Made by a program: the position numbers and the translations under genes. Positions 34,160-43,657 of a DNA stretch of 64,000 nucleotides are shown piece by piece. Where the stretch lies: NCBI RefSeq assembly GCF_000718095.1, contig NZ_JOEI01000029.1, positions 81,475 through 145,474 on the forward strand. The letters run 5' to 3'. A model generated the notes under the pieces. It was not told the origin of the DNA, ran no database searches, and saw only the letters and a program-made list of their open reading frames with translations. Source of the stretch: Streptomyces scopuliridis RB72 (GTDB lineage Bacteria; Actinomycetota; Actinomycetes; Streptomycetales; Streptomycetaceae). How positions within the stretch are numbered: position 1 is the stretch's first letter; the number at the start of each line of letters is the position of its first letter.

Positions 34160-34822
34160 TCAGCCGGCCCCGGTGATCTCCGTCCAGCGGACCGTACGGT
34201 CGCACCAACGCTCCAGCAGGACCCGGTCATGGCCGACGGCGAGCAGTCCGGCGCCGTGCTCGCGGCGGTACTCCTCGACGACGGCGACCAGCGCGGCCGT
34301 GGTGGAGGCGTCCAGCATCGCGGTCATCTCGTCGCAGACCAGCCAGCGCGGGCGCAGCACCAACGCGCGGGCCAGACAGGCGCGTTGCAGCTGCCCGTCG
34401 CTGACCTCGTGCGGCCGGCGGCCCAGCAGTTCACCGGTGAGCCCGACCGTACGGGCCAACTCGCCGACGTGCGCCGTGAGGTCCGACCGGCGGCCGGTGG
34501 CACGCAGCGGCTCGGCGATCAACTCGCTGAGGCGCAGCCGGGGATCCGCCGACAGCCTTGGCTGCTGGAAGACCACGCCGATCGCGGTGCGCTGTGCCCG
34601 CGGGGCCCGATGGCGCCACCCGGTCGCGCGCTGGCCGTCGACCGTGACGGTCCCCGCGTCGGGCCGGTGCAGCAGCGCCGCGACCCTGGCGAGCGTGGAC
34701 TTGCCGCAGCCGCTGGGGCCGAGCAGCCCGAGCGACGTACCGGGCGCGAGGGTGAGGGAGGCGTCCCGTACGACGGGGGCGCGCCGCTCGTATCCGGCGG
34801 TGATGGAGCGGAGTTCAAGCAC
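34160..34822 (-). CDS. nikE: Oligopeptide/nickel ABC transporter ATPase
   Basis: A 220-residue ATPase. Walker A is GPSGCGKSTLA near residue 40, the signature appears as EVSDGQLQRACLARAL and Walker B as WLVCDEMTAML. It pairs with the ATPase encoded just upstream to energise the permeases. The GTG at 34822 overlaps the preceding gene. The symbol is by analogy to the Nur-controlled nikABCDE operon of Streptomyces coelicolor and depends on the operator at 39445. Confidence 0.7.
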   Translation of the reverse strand: MLELRSITAGYERRAPVVRDASLTLAPGTSLGLLGPSGCGKSTLARVAALLHRPDAGTVTVDGQRATGWRHRAPRAQRTAIGVVFQQPRLSADPRLRLSELIAEPLRATGRRSDLTAHVGELARTVGLTGELLGRRPHEVSDGQLQRACLARALVLRPRWLVCDEMTAMLDASTTAALVAVVEEYRREHGAGLLAVGHDRVLLERWCDRTVRWTEITGAG

Positions 34823-35915
34823 GGACGGTCTCCTCGGCGCTCTCGTCGGGTCTCTCGTCGGAGCGCTCTTCAGGACTCTCTTCAGGGCTCTCGTCGGTGC
34901 TCTCCCGGGGGTGGTGGCAGGCGAGTCCGTCCGTGAAGGGCGGTGTGGTGGCGCAGAGATCGGTGGCGCGCGGGCAGCGGGGCGCGAAGGCACAGCCCGC
35001 GGGCAGCTCGCCCAGTTCCGGGGGCAGCCCGGGGATGGGGGTGAACGCGCGCTCCGGCAGGGCGTCGAGCAGTCCGCGCGCATAGGGGTGACGCGGCCCC
35101 CGTTCCCCGAAGAACCGTTGTGCGTCGGTGAGTTCGACGATCCGTCCGGCGTACATCACGGCGACACGGTCGGCGATCCGCTCGGCCGCGGCCAGATCAT
35201 GGGTGATCAACAGCAGGGCGCGGCCCTCGTCGGCGTGCCGTCGCAGTTCGTCGGCCGTACGGTCCACGAGATCCCGGTCGAGTCCGGTGGTCGGCTCGTC
35301 GGCCAGCAGCAGCGGGGCGTCACCGATCAGGGCGAGCGCGGTCGCGGCGCGCTGGGCGAGACCGCCGGAGAGCTCGTGCGGATAGCGGTCGAGATGGCCG
35401 GCGGGAAAGGCCGCGCGGTCGGCGGCGGCCTCGGCGGCCCGGTGGGGTTCCCGCCCGCGCGTGCCGGTCAGTTCCCTTACGGTTTCCTCCAGTTGGGCCC
35501 GTACCGTACGTACGGGCGTGAGATGGGCGGCCGGGCTCTGCGGTACGAGGCCGACGCGCCGTCCCCGTACCGTCCGCGCGAGCGTGCGCTCGTCGGCGGC
35601 GAGCAGATCGATGCCGTCGAGGACGGCGGAGCCGGTGGTCTGCGCGTTGCCGGGCAGGAGTCCGAGCAGGGCGGAGGCGAGGACGGACTTTCCGCAGCCG
35701 CTCTCCCCGACGAGGGCGAGACACTCCCCCGCCGCGAGATCGAAGCCGGCGTCGGTGACGGCGGCGATGTGCCGGCCGCCGCGCATCCGGAAGCGGACAC
35801 CGAGCCCCCGTACGGAGAGCACGGGCGGCACCGAGCGAGCAAGCAGGGCGGGTTCGACGGACACGACAGGTTCGACGGGACCGGTCGGCGGGACCGGCGG
35901 GGCGGGCGTGGTCAC
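34815..35915 (-). CDS. nikD: Oligopeptide/nickel ABC transporter ATPase
   Basis: A 366-residue ATPase of the DppD/NikD type. Walker A is GESGCGKSVLAS, the signature LSGGLAQRAATALAL and Walker B LLLADEPTTGLD. The C-terminal oligopeptide-transporter extension has a Cys-containing segment (ELPAGCAFAPRCPRATDLC). An acidic repeat tail (ESPEESPEERSDERPDES) is unusual. GTG start overlaps the permease stop. It works with the other four genes as one importer. Confidence 0.75.
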   Translation of the reverse strand: MTTPAPPVPPTGPVEPVVSVEPALLARSVPPVLSVRGLGVRFRMRGGRHIAAVTDAGFDLAAGECLALVGESGCGKSVLASALLGLLPGNAQTTGSAVLDGIDLLAADERTLARTVRGRRVGLVPQSPAAHLTPVRTVRAQLEETVRELTGTRGREPHRAAEAAADRAAFPAGHLDRYPHELSGGLAQRAATALALIGDAPLLLADEPTTGLDRDLVDRTADELRRHADEGRALLLITHDLAAAERIADRVAVMYAGRIVELTDAQRFFGERGPRHPYARGLLDALPERAFTPIPGLPPELGELPAGCAFAPRCPRATDLCATTPPFTDGLACHHPRESTDESPEESPEERSDERPDESAEETVRA

Positions 35916-36838
35916 AGCATCAGCTCCGATCGGCGGCGCGGATTGATCCGTTCCCGCCAGGCGCCCGCGAGACCCGCGAGGGCGAGGGTCGGAACGATCA
36001 GGAACAGCCCGGGGAAGAGCGTCGGCCACCAGTCGCCCGCGAGCAGCGAACCGCGCGCAGTCTGCACGAGATTGCCGAGGCTCGCCTGATGGCTGGGCAG
36101 GCCGAGCCCGAGGAACGAGAGCGCGGATTCGTGCCACATCGCGTGCGGCACCATCAGTACGGCCGCGAGTCCGGCCTGCGGCATGACGCCCGGCAGCAGA
36201 TGGCGGCGGATGACGCGGCGGCGTGACGCGCCGCCCGAGATGGCCGCGTCGATATACGGTCGCGCGCGCAGCGAGAGCACCTCCGAGCGGACGATCCGGG
36301 CGGTGGAGAGCCAGTGCGTGAGCGCCACGGACACGATCACCGGCCAGACACCGGGCCGGAACATGGCGACGATGAAGATGCCCAGCAGCAGATGCGGTAC
36401 GGACGAGAAGGTGTCCACGAGCCGCATGACGATCCGGTCCGTCCAGCCGCCGAAGGCCGCGGCCGCCGCGCCGACCGCCGTACCGATCACGGTGGCGACG
36501 AGCGCCGCGACGAGTCCGACGAGCAGCGAGACGCGCAGTCCGTAGACGCAGCGCAGCAGCAGATCGCGACCGACGTCGTCCGTGCCGAACGGATGTGCCA
36601 GGGAGGGCGGCTGGAGTTTCCTGGCCAGATCGACGGCCTGCTGGTCGAGGGGGGCGAGCAGCGGTACGACGAGTACGGCGAGCGCCACGACCGCCACGAG
36701 GGCGGCGGAGGTTCGGACCCGGACCGTACGGGTCGAGCGCCGCGTGCGCCCGTGCGAGCGCCAGACCGGCTTGGTGGTGGCCGGCTCCCTGGTGACCGGT
36801 GCGGCGGCGGTGACCGGTCCGGTGGTGGTGTCAGCCAT
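35912..36838 (-). CDS. nikC: ABC permease, DppC/NikC type
   Basis: A 308-residue inner-membrane permease with about six hydrophobic helices. It carries the typical N-terminal HPFGTDDVGRDLLLR motif and the EAA-type loop STARIVRSEVLSLRARPYID. It forms the pore with the NikB-type permease encoded just upstream (8-nt overlap). Substrate class is inferred from the operon and its operator. Confidence 0.78.
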   Translation of the reverse strand: MADTTTGPVTAAAPVTREPATTKPVWRSHGRTRRSTRTVRVRTSAALVAVVALAVLVVPLLAPLDQQAVDLARKLQPPSLAHPFGTDDVGRDLLLRCVYGLRVSLLVGLVAALVATVIGTAVGAAAAAFGGWTDRIVMRLVDTFSSVPHLLLGIFIVAMFRPGVWPVIVSVALTHWLSTARIVRSEVLSLRARPYIDAAISGGASRRRVIRRHLLPGVMPQAGLAAVLMVPHAMWHESALSFLGLGLPSHQASLGNLVQTARGSLLAGDWWPTLFPGLFLIVPTLALAGLAGAWRERINPRRRSELML

Positions 36839-37823
36839 CGAAGCCCACTCTCGGGTCGGCGAGTCCGTAGAGCAGATCGGAGAGCAGGTTCCCGATCAGC
36901 ACGGCGGCGGTGGCGAGCACCGTGAGCGCGGCGAGCAGCGCGAAGTCCACGGAGGTGGCCGCCTGCACGGTGGCGGCGGCGATGCCGGGCCAGCTGAAGA
37001 CCGTCTCGACGAGCAGCGCGCCGGTGATGAGTTCGGGCACCCGGGAGCCGATGAGGGTGAGCATCGGCAGCATGCCGGAGCGCAGGGCGTGACCGAGCAG
37101 GACGGTGCGTTCGCTCAGGCCGCGGGCGCGGGCGCCGCGTACGGGATCCTCGGCGAGCGCGTCGGTGACCCCCTGGCGTACGTAGAGGAAGAACCAGGGC
37201 AGTTGGGAGATGCCCAGCACGGCGGCGGGCAGCACCAGATGCGAGGCGACCTGCCCGAAGGTGACGGTGTCGCTCGCCGCGTCGGTGAGCCCGCCCGCCG
37301 GGAGCACGCCGAGCGTGACCGCGAAGAACCAGATCGCGAGCAGCCCGAGCCAGAAGGCGGGCGCGGCCTCCAGGATGTACGCGGCCGAGCCGGCGCAGCG
37401 GTCGAGCAGGCCGCCCGGTTTGCGCGCGGCGAGCACGCCGAGGGAGGTGCCGAGCAGGACGGCGACGGCGAAGGCAGTGATGGCGAGCAGCGCGGACCAG
37501 CCGATCCGCTCGCCGATCACGGCGGAGACGGGCGCGCGCAGTACGGAGGAGTCGCCGAGGTCGCCGCCGAGCGCGTGGGTCAGCCAGTTCCACCAGCGGT
37601 GGACCAGTGGCTGATCCACACCGAGGTTGGCCCGGAGCTGGTCGAGGTTCTCCTGCGAGGCGGTGAGGCCCGCGGTGCCCGCGTACGCCTTCACGGGGTC
37701 GAAGGGCGAGGCCGCGGCGACGGCGAACACACCGAAGGTCACCACGAGGAGGACCGGGGCGGCGAACAGCAGCCGCCGCCCCGCCATCCGCCCCATCGCC
37801 CCCCAGGGGAGGCCCCGGCTCAT
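36831..37823 (-). CDS. nikB: ABC permease, DppB/NikB type
   Basis: A 330-residue permease with an N-terminal hydrophobic helix (RLLFAAPVLLVVTFGVFAV), the NLGVDQPLVHRWWNWL periplasmic motif of DppB/NikB proteins and the EAA loop YVRQGVTDALAEDPVRGARA. The ATG at 37823 overlaps the stop of the binding-protein gene, so it is preferred over a longer in-frame start. Confidence 0.78.
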   Translation of the reverse strand: MSRGLPWGAMGRMAGRRLLFAAPVLLVVTFGVFAVAAASPFDPVKAYAGTAGLTASQENLDQLRANLGVDQPLVHRWWNWLTHALGGDLGDSSVLRAPVSAVIGERIGWSALLAITAFAVAVLLGTSLGVLAARKPGGLLDRCAGSAAYILEAAPAFWLGLLAIWFFAVTLGVLPAGGLTDAASDTVTFGQVASHLVLPAAVLGISQLPWFFLYVRQGVTDALAEDPVRGARARGLSERTVLLGHALRSGMLPMLTLIGSRVPELITGALLVETVFSWPGIAAATVQAATSVDFALLAALTVLATAAVLIGNLLSDLLYGLADPRVGFDG

Positions 37824-39415
37824 TTCTTGGGCGTCCAGTCCTCGATGTTCCACCAGGGGCCGGACGCCAGACCGTGGTCGTGCGGCTCGGTCTGCGTGGA
37901 GAGCCCGTCCCAGCGGTCGTTCACCACATAGAGGTGGTCGATATGGGTGAGGAAGGTGTACCCGGGGTTCTTCACCAGTTCCCGCTGGACGGTGTCGTAC
38001 GCGGCCTTGCGCGCGGCCGGTTCACCGCTCTCGCGGCCCGCGTCGAGGGCCCGGTCGACGGCCGGGTTGTCGTACCACGCCATGTTGTTGAAGCCGTCGC
38101 CCGCGAGGGAGGACATGAGCAGGGTGTACTGGTCGAAGTCCGGGTCGCCCGGCGAGCCGCCGCCGGCCAGGACCGCGTCCTGCCTCATCCGCGGTTCGAT
38201 GACCTCCCAGGTGCCCGCCTGGGTCGTGATGTCGATGCCCGCCTTCTTGGCGTCGGAGGCGTAGGCGAGGGCGTGTTCCTGGCGGAGCTTGTCGCCGGTG
38301 AGGTACCAGAGCGGGAAGGCGGCGCGCACGCCGTCCTTGACGCGGACCCCGTCCTTGCCGGGCTTCCAGCCCGCGTCGTCGAGGATGCGCCGCGCCCCTT
38401 CGAGGTCGTAGCGGCGCTCGGTGCCCCGGGTGAACCATTCGCTGCCGGTGGGGACCGGGCCGTAGGCCGGCGTGCCCGCTCCTTCCAGGATCCGGTCGAC
38501 CATGGTCTCGCGGTCGACGGCGATGTCGAGGGCCCTGCGGACGGCGGTGTCGCCGGTGACCTTGTGGTGGGTCGGCAGGGTGACGGTGCGGTAGTCGTAG
38601 GTCGTGGCGTCGTAGGTCGTGCGGCCGCTGTCCTCCTCGAACCCCTTGGCCAGGTTGGGCGGCAGGATCGCGCCGTCGAGTTCCCCGGCGCGCAGCCGGG
38701 TGGCGCGGACGTCGTCGTCCTTGATGATCGCCATGGTGAACTTCTTCACCTCGGGCGCGCCGCCCCAGTAGTCCGGGTTGGCCTTGAAGCTGATCTTCTC
38801 GCCCTTCGACCAGCCGGTGAGGAGATAGGGACCGGTGCCGACGGGCTTCGTGGTGAACGGGCCGGTGTTGACGTCCTGTTCGCCCGCGATGTGCGCGGGG
38901 GCGATGGGCAGGACGGTCCGCCGGTCGAACGGCGCGTAGGGGTACTTCAGGGTGAAGACGACGGTGTGCTCGCCCCGGGCGGTGACGTCCTTGACGGCGT
39001 CCAGCTCGGTCCTGGACGCGTTGTTGGTCTTCTCGTCCAGGATGGTGCGGTACGTGAAGACGACGTCCTTGGCGCCGAAGGGCTTGCCGTCGCTGAACTT
39101 CACGCCCTCGCGCAGCTGGTAGGTGTAGGTCAGCCCGTCGTCGCTCACCGTCGGCAGGGCGGTGGCGAGCGCGGGCCTGAGCCGCATCTCGCCGTCGTAG
39201 GCGAGCAGTCCGTCGAAGATCTTGGAGTTGCCGTCCTTGCCGTAGCCGAGGAGCGGGCTGAGGCTGTCGGGTTCGTAGGCGATGCCGACGACCACCGAGT
39301 CCTTCGCCCCGCCACCCGCGCCCGAGCCGCCCGGGTTCGAGCAGGCCGCCGCGGTGAGGGCCAGTGCTCCGGCCAGCACCGCGGCGGCCGTGCCGCGTAT
39401 CGATCGGGCCGTCAT
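37820..39415 (-). CDS. nikA: ABC substrate-binding lipoprotein, family 5
   Basis: A 531-residue lipoprotein. The signal peptide ends in the lipobox LTAAAC, followed by a Gly/Ser linker. The family 5 fold is seen in LREGVKFSDGKPFGAKDVVF and PVGTGPYLLTGW. It binds substrate outside the membrane and hands it to the permeases. Family 5 covers peptides and nickel chelates; nickel is favoured because a Nur-like operator lies 30 nt upstream. It is the first gene of a five-gene operon. Confidence 0.75.
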   Translation of the reverse strand: MTARSIRGTAAAVLAGALALTAAACSNPGGSGAGGGAKDSVVVGIAYEPDSLSPLLGYGKDGNSKIFDGLLAYDGEMRLRPALATALPTVSDDGLTYTYQLREGVKFSDGKPFGAKDVVFTYRTILDEKTNNASRTELDAVKDVTARGEHTVVFTLKYPYAPFDRRTVLPIAPAHIAGEQDVNTGPFTTKPVGTGPYLLTGWSKGEKISFKANPDYWGGAPEVKKFTMAIIKDDDVRATRLRAGELDGAILPPNLAKGFEEDSGRTTYDATTYDYRTVTLPTHHKVTGDTAVRRALDIAVDRETMVDRILEGAGTPAYGPVPTGSEWFTRGTERRYDLEGARRILDDAGWKPGKDGVRVKDGVRAAFPLWYLTGDKLRQEHALAYASDAKKAGIDITTQAGTWEVIEPRMRQDAVLAGGGSPGDPDFDQYTLLMSSLAGDGFNNMAWYDNPAVDRALDAGRESGEPAARKAAYDTVQRELVKNPGYTFLTHIDHLYVVNDRWDGLSTQTEPHDHGLASGPWWNIEDWTPKK

Positions 39416-39444
39416 GCGTCCACCCCTATTGAAGATCATCTGTT

Positions 39445-39463
39445 ATTGCGATCGAGTCGCAAT
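39445..39463 (-). promoter_or_regulatory. Nur-like operator upstream of the nik operon
   Basis: ATTGCGA-N5-TCGCAAT, a perfect inverted repeat with a 5-bp spacer (inner arms TTGCGA 39446-39451 and TCGCAA 39457-39462). It matches the layout of the Streptomyces nickel-responsive Nur box (tTGCaa-N5-ttGCAA). It lies 30 nt before the binding-protein ATG, where repressor binding would block transcription when nickel is plentiful. Confidence 0.65.
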
Positions 39464-39533
39464 TAAACAGCACGTAAAGGGGTGCTTGTCCAGACGGCTG
39501 TGACCGCGGCCCGCCATCGGCGGGGCGGATCGG

Positions 39534-40640
39534 CTACCGGGGTCCTGGCAGATCGACGAGCGCGGCCAGCGTCTCCTGATGCCGGCCCTTCGAACCGAAG
39601 GCGATCTCATCGGACTTGGCGCGCTTGAGATACAGATGTGCGGGATGCTCCCAGGTCATCCCGATCCCGCCGTGCAACTGGACACACTCCTCGGCCGCGT
39701 GAACGGCGACCCGTCCGCAGTACGCCTGCGCGAGAGCCACCGCGAGGGGCGCCTCCGGGCTGCCGGTGGCCAGCGCGTCGGCGGCGTTACGGGCCGTCGC
39801 GCGGGCCGAGACGACCTCCAGCCACAGCTGCGCCATCCGGTGCTTGAGCGCCTGGAAGGACCCGATCGGCCGGTTGAACTGCTTGCGCTCACGGGTGTGC
39901 CGGACGGTCTCCTCCAGACACCACTCGGCGATACCGAGCTGCTCGGAGGCGAGCAGTCCCGCCCCGGCCAGCAGTCCACGGCGTACGGCGGCCTGCGCCG
40001 CGGGCGCCTCGGCGATCCGGATACCGGCGGCGGGATCGACGGTGACCGCGGCGAGCGGCCGGGTCAGATCGAGCGGGGTCAGCGGCTCGACGGTGACGCC
40101 GGGCGAGGCCGTCTCGACCGCGTACAGCCCGTCGTGACGCACCACGAGCAGGACATCGGCGCGTACGGCGTCGGCGACCCCGGTCACCGTTCCCGCGCCG
40201 GCGGGGAGCGGTCCGTCCGGGGCGGTGGACAGCGGCACCGCGAGCACCGCGACCCGGTGGCCATGGGCGAGCGCGGTGAGCAGGCCCGCGACATCCGTGC
40301 TCTCGGTGCTCTCCCCGTCGCAGGCGAGCAGCGTCTCGGTCGCCACCACGGAGCTGGTGAGATACGGCGCGGCCGTGACAGCCCGGCCCAGCTCTTCCAG
40401 GACGACGGCGGCCTCGCGATGGCCCGCGCCCTGGCCGCCGAGCTTCTCCGGGACGAGCAGCCCCGACGCGCCGATCCCGGCGGCGAGCGAGGTCCACAGC
40501 TCCGCGTCGTACGGATCTCCCGCCTCGGCGAGGATGAGCGCCGCCGGTACATCGGCACGGTCGGTGAGCAACGACCGTACGGCCGCGCGCAGATCGTCCT
40601 CGGTGTCCGAGTAGAGCAGATCGGGGGAAGCGTCGGTCAT
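39534..40640 (-). CDS. Acyl-CoA dehydrogenase, subunit-like
   Basis: A 368-residue acyl-CoA dehydrogenase homolog. FAD-interacting motifs include ERKQFNRPIGSFQALKHRMA and CVQLHGGIGMTWEHPAHLYLKRA. The usual catalytic-Glu segment near the C-terminus is not evident here. Its neighbour carries it, so the two likely form a heteromer, as do paired FadE proteins of actinobacterial steroid side-chain degradation. It overlaps the next gene by 4 nt. Confidence 0.8.
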   Translation of the reverse strand: MTDASPDLLYSDTEDDLRAAVRSLLTDRADVPAALILAEAGDPYDAELWTSLAAGIGASGLLVPEKLGGQGAGHREAAVVLEELGRAVTAAPYLTSSVVATETLLACDGESTESTDVAGLLTALAHGHRVAVLAVPLSTAPDGPLPAGAGTVTGVADAVRADVLLVVRHDGLYAVETASPGVTVEPLTPLDLTRPLAAVTVDPAAGIRIAEAPAAQAAVRRGLLAGAGLLASEQLGIAEWCLEETVRHTRERKQFNRPIGSFQALKHRMAQLWLEVVSARATARNAADALATGSPEAPLAVALAQAYCGRVAVHAAEECVQLHGGIGMTWEHPAHLYLKRAKSDEIAFGSKGRHQETLAALVDLPGPR

Positions 40641-41830
40641 CGGGCCAGGTCCTTCCAGGCGACGTCCTTGTCGTTGCGCGGCTCCGAGGGCAGGCCGAGC
40701 ACGCGTTCCGCGACGATGTTCAGCAGTACCTCGCTCGTACCGCCCTCGATGGAGTTGCCCTTCGCGCGCAGATAGCGGTACCCGGCGTCCCGTCCGGTGA
40801 AGTCGACCAGCTCCGGCCTGCGCATGGTCCAGTCGGAGTACAACAGGCCCTCCTCCCCGAGGAGTTCGACCTCCAGACCGCTGATCTCCTGGTTGAGCCG
40901 GGCAAAGGCGAGCTTCATCCCGCTGCCCTCGGGGCCCGGTTGTCCGGCGACGAGCTGCTGACGCAGCCGCTCCGCGGTCAGCCGCGCCACCTCCGCCTCC
41001 ACCCAGAGGGTGAGCAGCCGCTGACGCAGCTCATGGGTGCGCAGCTCGGGTCGCTCGCGCCAGGTGCGGGCGACCGTACCGATCATGCCGCCCTCCCGGG
41101 GCAGCCGAGCGCCGCCGATGGAGACGCGCTCGTTCATCAGCGTGGTCTGTGCGACTTTCCAGCCGTCGCCGATCTCGCCGAGGCGGTGCGCGTCGGGGAT
41201 GCGTACGTCGGTCAGGAAGACCTCGTTGAACTCGGCCTCGCCGGTGATCTGGCGCAGTGGCCGTACCTCTACGCCGGGGTCGGTCATATCGCAGAGGAAG
41301 TAGCTGATGCCCCGGTGCTTGGGCAGGTCCGGGTCGGTCCGGGCGATGAGGATGGCCCAGCGGGCGACATGGGCACTGGAGGTCCATACCTTCTGCCCGT
41401 TGACGATCCAGTCGCCGGAGGCGGAGTCGCCGTCGCGTACCGCGCGGGTCCCGAGCGCGGCCAGGTCGGATCCGGCGCCGGGCTCGCTGAACAGCTGGCA
41501 CCACACCTCCTCACCGACCCACAGGGGCCGCAGGAAGCGTTCCTTCTGCTCCTGGGTGCCGTAGCGGAGGATGGTCGGCGCGGCCATGCCGAGGCCGATG
41601 CCGATCCGGCGCGGATCGTTGTCGGGCGCGCCCGCGGCGGTCAACTCGGCGTCCACGACGGCTTGGAGGGAGCGCGGCGCGTCGAGCCCGCCGAGCCCCG
41701 CCGGGTAGTGCACCCAGGCGAGTCCGGCGTCGAAGCGCGCCTTGAGGAAGTCGGTGCGGCCGGTGGTGGCCGGCGGATGCTCGGCCAGCAACTTCCTGGT
41801 GAGGGAGCGCAGTTCGGCGGCGTCGGTCAT
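40637..41830 (-). CDS. Acyl-CoA dehydrogenase, catalytic subunit
   Basis: A 397-residue acyl-CoA dehydrogenase. FAD/substrate motifs are LFSEPGAGSDLAAL near residue 120 and WIVNGQKVWTSSAHVARW near 150. The catalytic Glu is likely the one in NSIEGGTSEVLLNIVAERVLGLP. It oxidises acyl-CoA at the alpha-beta bond. ATGA overlaps link it to the oxidoreductase upstream and its partner subunit downstream. Confidence 0.85.
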   Translation of the reverse strand: MTDAAELRSLTRKLLAEHPPATTGRTDFLKARFDAGLAWVHYPAGLGGLDAPRSLQAVVDAELTAAGAPDNDPRRIGIGLGMAAPTILRYGTQEQKERFLRPLWVGEEVWCQLFSEPGAGSDLAALGTRAVRDGDSASGDWIVNGQKVWTSSAHVARWAILIARTDPDLPKHRGISYFLCDMTDPGVEVRPLRQITGEAEFNEVFLTDVRIPDAHRLGEIGDGWKVAQTTLMNERVSIGGARLPREGGMIGTVARTWRERPELRTHELRQRLLTLWVEAEVARLTAERLRQQLVAGQPGPEGSGMKLAFARLNQEISGLEVELLGEEGLLYSDWTMRRPELVDFTGRDAGYRYLRAKGNSIEGGTSEVLLNIVAERVLGLPSEPRNDKDVAWKDLAR

Positions 41831-42795
41831 CGGGCATCGCCCTCCGGGAGGACGACCACGCGTCCGGTGGTGATGCCGTCGGCGACCCGCTGGACCGCGT
41901 CGGCGGCGTCCTTCATGGGGACCCGTTCGCTGATGAGCGGCTTGATCGCGCCCCGGGCCGCGAGCGCGGTCAGCTCCCGGTGGCAACCGGCCACCGCCGC
42001 CGGGTCCTTGGTGTTGTAGAGGCCCCAATGCAGGCCCATGATCGAGTAGTTCTTCACCAGCGCGTGGTTGAGGGCCGCGGTGGGGATCGCGCCGCTCGCG
42101 AAGCCCACGACCACGATGCGCCCCTCGAAGGCCACGCACTTGGTGGACTTGGCGAAGGCGTCGCCGCCCACCGGGTCGTAGACGACATCCGCGCCCCGGC
42201 CGCCGGTGGCCTCCTTGACCGCGCCGACGATCTCGTCCGCACGGCGGTCGATCACCAGATCGCAGCCCAGCTCCCGGGCCACCCGCGCCTTGTCCGGACC
42301 TCCGACGACCCCGATGACGGTGGCCCCGGCCGCCTTCCCGAGCTGGACGGCCGCGCTGCCGACCCCGCCGGCCGCCGCGTGGACGAGGAGGGTCTCCCCC
42401 GGCTGGAGCCGCGCCCGCCGGTGCAGTCCGAACCACCCCGTCTGATAGCCGATATGCAGGGCCGCCGCCTCCGCGTCGTCCAGTGCCTCGGGCGCGGGCA
42501 GCAGCGCGGCCGCGTCGGCGACCACGTACTCGGCGAGGCCGCCGTGCGGCAGCGCGGGCGTGGCGATGACCCGGCGTCCGTCCTCCGTCTCGCCGCAGAT
42601 CTCCACGCCCGGGGTGAAGGGCAGCGGCGGCCGGACCTGGTACTGGCCCCGGCAGAGCAGGGCGTCGGGGAAGTTGATGTTCGCCGCCCGGACCAGGAGC
42701 GGGACCTGTCCCTCGCCGGGCACGGGACGCTCCACCTCTTCGAGCCGCATCACCTCGCCCGGCTCGCCGTTCCGGTGCACTCGCCATGCCTGCAT
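41827..42795 (-). CDS. NADPH:quinone oxidoreductase-like MDR enzyme
   Basis: A 322-residue medium-chain reductase without the structural-zinc Cys cluster. NADPH-binding AAAGGVGSAAVQLGKAAGATVIG is near residue 150. The substrate loop region includes PFTPGVEICGETEDG. The ATG at 42795 begins MQAWRVHRNGEP, the normal family start. It is first in a three-gene operon with the acyl-CoA dehydrogenases and probably reduces an enoyl intermediate or quinone. Confidence 0.8.
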   Translation of the reverse strand: MQAWRVHRNGEPGEVMRLEEVERPVPGEGQVPLLVRAANINFPDALLCRGQYQVRPPLPFTPGVEICGETEDGRRVIATPALPHGGLAEYVVADAAALLPAPEALDDAEAAALHIGYQTGWFGLHRRARLQPGETLLVHAAAGGVGSAAVQLGKAAGATVIGVVGGPDKARVARELGCDLVIDRRADEIVGAVKEATGGRGADVVYDPVGGDAFAKSTKCVAFEGRIVVVGFASGAIPTAALNHALVKNYSIMGLHWGLYNTKDPAAVAGCHRELTALAARGAIKPLISERVPMKDAADAVQRVADGITTGRVVVLPEGDAR

Positions 42796-42904
42796 TCGGG
42801 GCCTCCACACACGATGGGCAGTACCGCACTCGTGCGCATACTAAGCAGTCGCTTGCCTCGCTGGGAACATCCCGCCCGCGAACGACCCGCCCGGAATCCG
42901 CCCC

Positions 42905-43492
42905 TCAGGACGCCTTCGGCCGTGCCCGTACATGCATCCGCTCGCCCTGCGGACCGAACAGGCTCAGGAACTCCACCGGCGCGTCCGCGGCCGGCCCGAA
43001 CCAGTGCGGTACGTGCGTGTCGAACTCGGCCGCCTCCCCAGCGCCGAGCACCACATCGTGTTCACCGAGCCGCAGCCGCAGCCGGCCCGCCAGCACATAG
43101 AGCCACTCATACCCCTCATGGGTCCGCTGTTCGCAGTAGTCGTCCGGCGAGGGCTGGATGATGATCTTGTACGCGTGCAGCCCGCCCGGCTGGCGGGTGA
43201 GCGGCAGCATCGTACGGTTGCCCTGCACGATCGGCTTGGTGCGCACCCGGGGGTCACCGACGTGGGGCGCGCCGACCAGTTCGTCGAGCGGGACCTGATG
43301 CGCACGGGCGATGGGCAGCAGCAGTTCGAGGCTGGGGCGGCGGCGGCCCGCCTCCAGCCGCGAGAGGGTGCTCACGGAGATACCGGTGGCCTCGGAGAGC
43401 GCGCTCAGTGTGGCGCCGCGCTCCTGCCGGATCTTGCGCAGCCGGGGTCCCACTTCGTTCAGTACGTCTTCGAGCCGGGCGTCGTCATCCAT
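42905..43492 (-). CDS. XRE-family regulator with C-terminal cupin
   Basis: A 195-residue regulator: helix-turn-helix at residues 15-70 (LSALSEATGISVSTLSRLEAG) and a cupin barrel at 110-190 (THEGYEWLYVLAGRLRLRLG). Such proteins sense small ligands and control adjacent catabolic genes; the acyl-CoA dehydrogenase operon beside it is the likely target. It ends 109 bp before that operon begins, on the same strand. Confidence 0.85.
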   Translation of the reverse strand: MDDDARLEDVLNEVGPRLRKIRQERGATLSALSEATGISVSTLSRLEAGRRRPSLELLLPIARAHQVPLDELVGAPHVGDPRVRTKPIVQGNRTMLPLTRQPGGLHAYKIIIQPSPDDYCEQRTHEGYEWLYVLAGRLRLRLGEHDVVLGAGEAAEFDTHVPHWFGPAADAPVEFLSLFGPQGERMHVRARPKAS

Positions 43493-43573
43493 GGACCCAT
43501 TGCATCATCGATTGCCGGGACAGCAAAAGGATTTGCCGGGCCGCGCCGGGCCGACGACGCACTCGGCACGGCA

Positions 43574-43643
43574 ACAGGTCTCCAGGCGTACAGGTCCCAG
43601 GCGTACAGGTCCCAGGCGTACAGGTCTCCAGGTGTACCGGTCT
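43574..43643. repeat. 15-bp tandem repeat (about four units)
   Basis: CAGGCGTACAGGTCC at 43583 and 43598, then CAGGCGTACAGGTCT at 43613 and a diverged copy at 43629. It lies between the cupin regulator and the DUF5133 gene. No protein is encoded; it may be a simple expansion. Confidence 0.65.
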
Positions 43644-43657
43644 CACGGCGACGGGTC

